A stretch of 64,000 bases of DNA from Arthrobacter oryzae. Lineage in GTDB: Bacteria > Actinomycetota > Actinomycetes > Actinomycetales > Micrococcaceae. The notes beneath the pieces were generated by a model. The model searched no databases and had not been told where the DNA came from. It worked only from the letters and a program-made list of their open reading frames with translations. Shown in pieces: positions 62,059-64,000 of this stretch (position 1 is the stretch's first letter; each line of letters begins with the position of its first letter). Location: assembly GCF_030812315.1 (NCBI RefSeq), contig NZ_JAUSSM010000015.1:1-64000 (forward strand), read 5' to 3'. The translations under genes were made by a program, and so were the position numbers.

Positions 62059-62760
62059 CTACAGGACGGCCCTGATGAGGTTCTCAAAGTCCGTCACATG
62101 CTTGGTGGTCAGCCGCGCAGCAGCTTCGGAATCCCCTTCCGCGATGCACTCGAGCAGCTCAATGTGCTGGGCAATATGCTCGGATACCGGAGGAAGTTTT
62201 TCCAGCACAAGGCTCCAGATCCGCGTCGCCAGGTTGTCGTACCGGATCAGGACATCTTCAAGATGCCGGCTCCCTGTGGCCCGGTAGATCATCCGGTGTA
62301 CCCGCATGTCCAGGCGCATCAGGTCCCGCTGGGAATGCATTACCGGCAGGAGCTCCCCGACTTCCCTGGCAAATTCCTTGATCTCTTGCCGGAGCTGCGG
62401 CGATGCCATCCGGGCAGCCCGTGCTGCGGCCGCCGGCTCCAATAGCTGCCGGATTTCGGAGATTTCAGCCAGATCCGTGATATCCACCCCTGCGGCGAAT
62501 GTTCCCCGGCGGGGATACGCCACCACCAGATGGTCGCTCTCAAGGCGCTTCATGGCCTCCCGGATGGGTGTCCTCCCCACTCCGAGCCGCCTGGAAATCA
62601 CTTCGTCATTCAATGGTTCGCCAGGCTTGATGTCCAAAACGATCAGTTCATCGCAGAGCACCCTGTAGGCGAAGTCGGCGAAGGACTCGTCCTCCTGCCT
62701 CGTTGGCACGAAGGACCCCCCAACACCCGACGGTAGTTCTCCACCGCTTGCCATTTCCAA
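62059..62760 (-). CDS. GntR family regulator, FCD type (paralogue of the one at 56046)
   Basis: 233 residues. Winged helix (about 28-92: FAYRVLCDELIVLDIKPGEP, LGVGRTPIREAMKRLESDHL), then FCD with ISEIRQLLEPAAAARAARMA, DMRVHRMIYRATGSRHLEDV and ECIAEGDSEAAARLTTKHVT. Shares HLEDVLIRYDNLATRIW and VAYPRRGTFA with the regulator at 56046, so the two are recent paralogues. It is divergent from the metF-like gene; the perfect palindrome TGATATATCA lies between them (62826-62835). Confidence 0.88.
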   Translation of the reverse strand: MEMASGGELPSGVGGSFVPTRQEDESFADFAYRVLCDELIVLDIKPGEPLNDEVISRRLGVGRTPIREAMKRLESDHLVVAYPRRGTFAAGVDITDLAEISEIRQLLEPAAAARAARMASPQLRQEIKEFAREVGELLPVMHSQRDLMRLDMRVHRMIYRATGSRHLEDVLIRYDNLATRIWSLVLEKLPPVSEHIAQHIELLECIAEGDSEAAARLTTKHVTDFENLIRAVL

Positions 62761-62825
62761 GTCTCCTCCCGATGCACGGCTGAGCCTTGACGCGAAGGCC
62801 TCCTGTACATAGTATTCCTAGAACT

Positions 62826-62835
62826 GATATATCAA
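62826..62835. promoter_or_regulatory. Candidate GntR operator in the divergent gntR/metF-like promoter
   Basis: TGATATATCA, a perfect ten-base palindrome, followed by an additional ATATC. It is the best copy of the motif present before glyA and purU. Confidence 0.6.
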
Positions 62836-62928
62836 TATCCCATCAAAAAAATGTCACCCTCCGGTGCATGCCTGTTGGAGACTGCGCTCCGGCAGGCAGT
62901 GTTGCGGTGGTGCCACGAACGGAGAGCA

Positions 62929-63804
62929 ATGAGCACAGAGGCTGTTGCAAGGATACGGCTGGAAGTGGTTCCGTCTGCCGATCTGCTCACACAACTCCCA
63001 GCAGCCTTTGACACCACGGGATCCGTCAGCGTGACGTGCCTCCCGCACCACGGGCCTGGACGGACCGTGGAGGCGTCCGTAAACCTGGCGAGCTTGGGTT
63101 ACCACACCGTTCCCCATCTCGCAGCCCGCAGCATCACGGGTGAGGCAGAACTCCATTCGCTGCTGCTGCAACTGCAGGAGGCCGGTGTCTCGGAACTGTT
63201 TCTCGTTGCCGGTGACCGGCGCAAGCCCGCAGGTCCCTACGCCTGGAGCGGACAACTCCTTAAAGCGGTCAATGCGTACTCAACCGACTTCTCCATAGGC
63301 ATCGCCGGTTACCCGGAAGGCCACCCGCAGCTCAGCCAGGAACAACTCAGCAGCAGCCTCGAGATCAAAGCGCCACTGGCGTCCTCCATGGTCACCCAGA
63401 TGTGCTTTTCCGCCGAGGCGATCAGCCGGTACGTCCGAACAATCCGCAAAGGCGGCATAGAGCTACCCGTGTGGGTTGGAGTCCCCAGCCCGGTGTCCAT
63501 CAGGAAACTGGTCGCCCTGGGAGCACGCCTCGGGGTCGGCCGCTCCCTCAAGCTCGCCCGCGGGACGGGGATGGCGGGAGCCCTCTGGCGACGGGACGAC
63601 TTCCTGAGCTACGACAGCGGACGCCTGATCCGCGAGGTCCACCAGGAGATGGCGGGCGATCCCCTCTTTGCCGGGTTCCATGTCTACACCTTCAACGACC
63701 TCGGCCGCGTGCCTGGCCTCATGGATGATCTGCGGACACTGCAGCCAACCACCACGCTGGCCCCAGGCAGCACCTCCATTCCACTGTTTCCTGCCAAGAT
63801 CTGA
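62929..63804 (+). CDS. Methylenetetrahydrofolate reductase-family protein
   Basis: 291 residues from the ATG at 62929 with GGAGAG upstream; an extension to 62851 is possible but lacks a site. Divergent MTHFR barrel: RLEVVPSAD in the position of the catalytic-Glu strand, SVTCLPHHG, PHLAARSITGEAELHSLL, LFLVAGDRRKPAGPY (Asp-120-type GD), GIAGYPEGHPQLSQEQL and SSMVTQMCFSAEA (TQ motif). The usual K-x-x-A-G-A-D before TQ is KAPLASSMVTQ. MetF normally makes methyl-THF; beside folD, fchA, purU and a formate dehydrogenase-like gene it may instead oxidise 5-methyl-THF to methylene-THF, as MetF proteins linked to THF-dependent demethylation do (inference). Confidence 0.82.
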   Translation: MSTEAVARIRLEVVPSADLLTQLPAAFDTTGSVSVTCLPHHGPGRTVEASVNLASLGYHTVPHLAARSITGEAELHSLLLQLQEAGVSELFLVAGDRRKPAGPYAWSGQLLKAVNAYSTDFSIGIAGYPEGHPQLSQEQLSSSLEIKAPLASSMVTQMCFSAEAISRYVRTIRKGGIELPVWVGVPSPVSIRKLVALGARLGVGRSLKLARGTGMAGALWRRDDFLSYDSGRLIREVHQEMAGDPLFAGFHVYTFNDLGRVPGLMDDLRTLQPTTTLAPGSTSIPLFPAKI

Positions 63805-63816
63805 AGGGAAGATCAC

Positions 63817-64000
63817 ATGGCTTCAAAAGCCCCCAAGCAGAATATCGACGAGTCAAAACTGACCCTAACGAAGCCCAAAACTACTGCCGTAGGCCTTCCG
63901 GCTGTAGCGAACGCGCTGAAAATTTCCCTTGAGCAGATGGGCCCGCTGCGCAGCATCCAGACACTCATGGCTGTCAACCAGGTTGACGGCTTTGACTGCA
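63817..64000 (+). CDS. FdhF/YdeP-type molybdopterin oxidoreductase, N-terminus only
   Basis: The window ends after 61 codons. The start at 63817 follows GAAGGGAAG, 12 bases behind the metF-like stop. VGLPAVANALKISLEQMGPL then RSIQTLMAVNQVDGFDC is the characteristic opening of FdhF/YdeP-type molybdopterin oxidoreductases, in which the next residues normally are P-G-C-A-W-P-D. Many are annotated as formate dehydrogenase. Here it would oxidise the formate released by PurU. The catalytic part is outside the window, so the assignment rests on this segment and on context. Confidence 0.75.
   Translation, partial: MASKAPKQNIDESKLTLTKPKTTAVGLPAVANALKISLEQMGPLRSIQTLMAVNQVDGFDC

Overview
The window is high-GC actinobacterial DNA. 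It most resembles Arthrobacter or a close relative (Pseudarthrobacter, Paenarthrobacter). The best evidence is an 830-residue dimethylglycine oxidase whose length and sequence match the Arthrobacter globiformis enzyme as I know it. Strong G/C third-position bias, GTG/TTG starts, stop-start overlaps and families such as DUF4193, ANTAR and actinobacterial SoxBDAG agree. No rRNA, tRNA or CRISPR array was seen.

Layout. 1-6.6 kb: the end of an FAD amine oxidoreductase, a succinate-semialdehyde-type dehydrogenase, two FCD-type GntR regulators, a decayed aminotransferase/aldehyde dehydrogenase chimera and a PLP aminotransferase. 6.7-11.6 kb: glpX and a damaged glycerol operon (glpD intact, glpF reduced to its end, glpK frameshifted). 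13.2-17.9 kb: an ion-homeostasis block with nhaA, a broken universal stress protein, and an operon of DUF1538 membrane protein, PII-like protein and CBS protein. 18-46.8 kb: a loose accessory region of singletons (hydrolase, FAD monooxygenase, class I glutamine amidotransferase, DHFR-like, nitrilase/Lnt-like, phosphotransferase, GAF-ANTAR, RidA/HxlR) mixed with many relics: XerD, serine resolvase, ABC-F, ABC ATPase, MHS transporter, amidase, sugar permease, Gfo/Idh dehydrogenase, lipoprotein. 46.9-64 kb: an intact, compact catabolic block.

The intact block (sdaA, soxG, soxA, soxD, soxB, glyA on the minus strand; purU, dimethylglycine oxidase, cyclodeaminase, folD, metF-like and a formate-dehydrogenase-like molybdoenzyme on the plus strand) can be read as one pathway. 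Dimethylglycine is oxidised to sarcosine, then to glycine. Glycine plus methylene-THF gives serine through GlyA, and serine gives pyruvate through SdaA. Excess one-carbon units are oxidised by FolD/cyclodeaminase to formyl-THF, released as formate by PurU and oxidised to CO2. Two paralogous GntR/FCD regulators lie inside it. A motif close to TGATATATCA occurs upstream of glyA, purU and the metF-like gene, suggesting one regulon.

The other striking feature is how genes in the accessory half are broken. Four short perfect or near-perfect tandem duplications (14, 16, 19 and 26 bp) are present, three of them shifting reading frames, and several genes carry apparent one-base deletions. A sugar-uptake operon has lost its middle to a roughly 1.6 kb segment carrying two unrelated genes. 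The 46.9-64 kb block shows no such damage.
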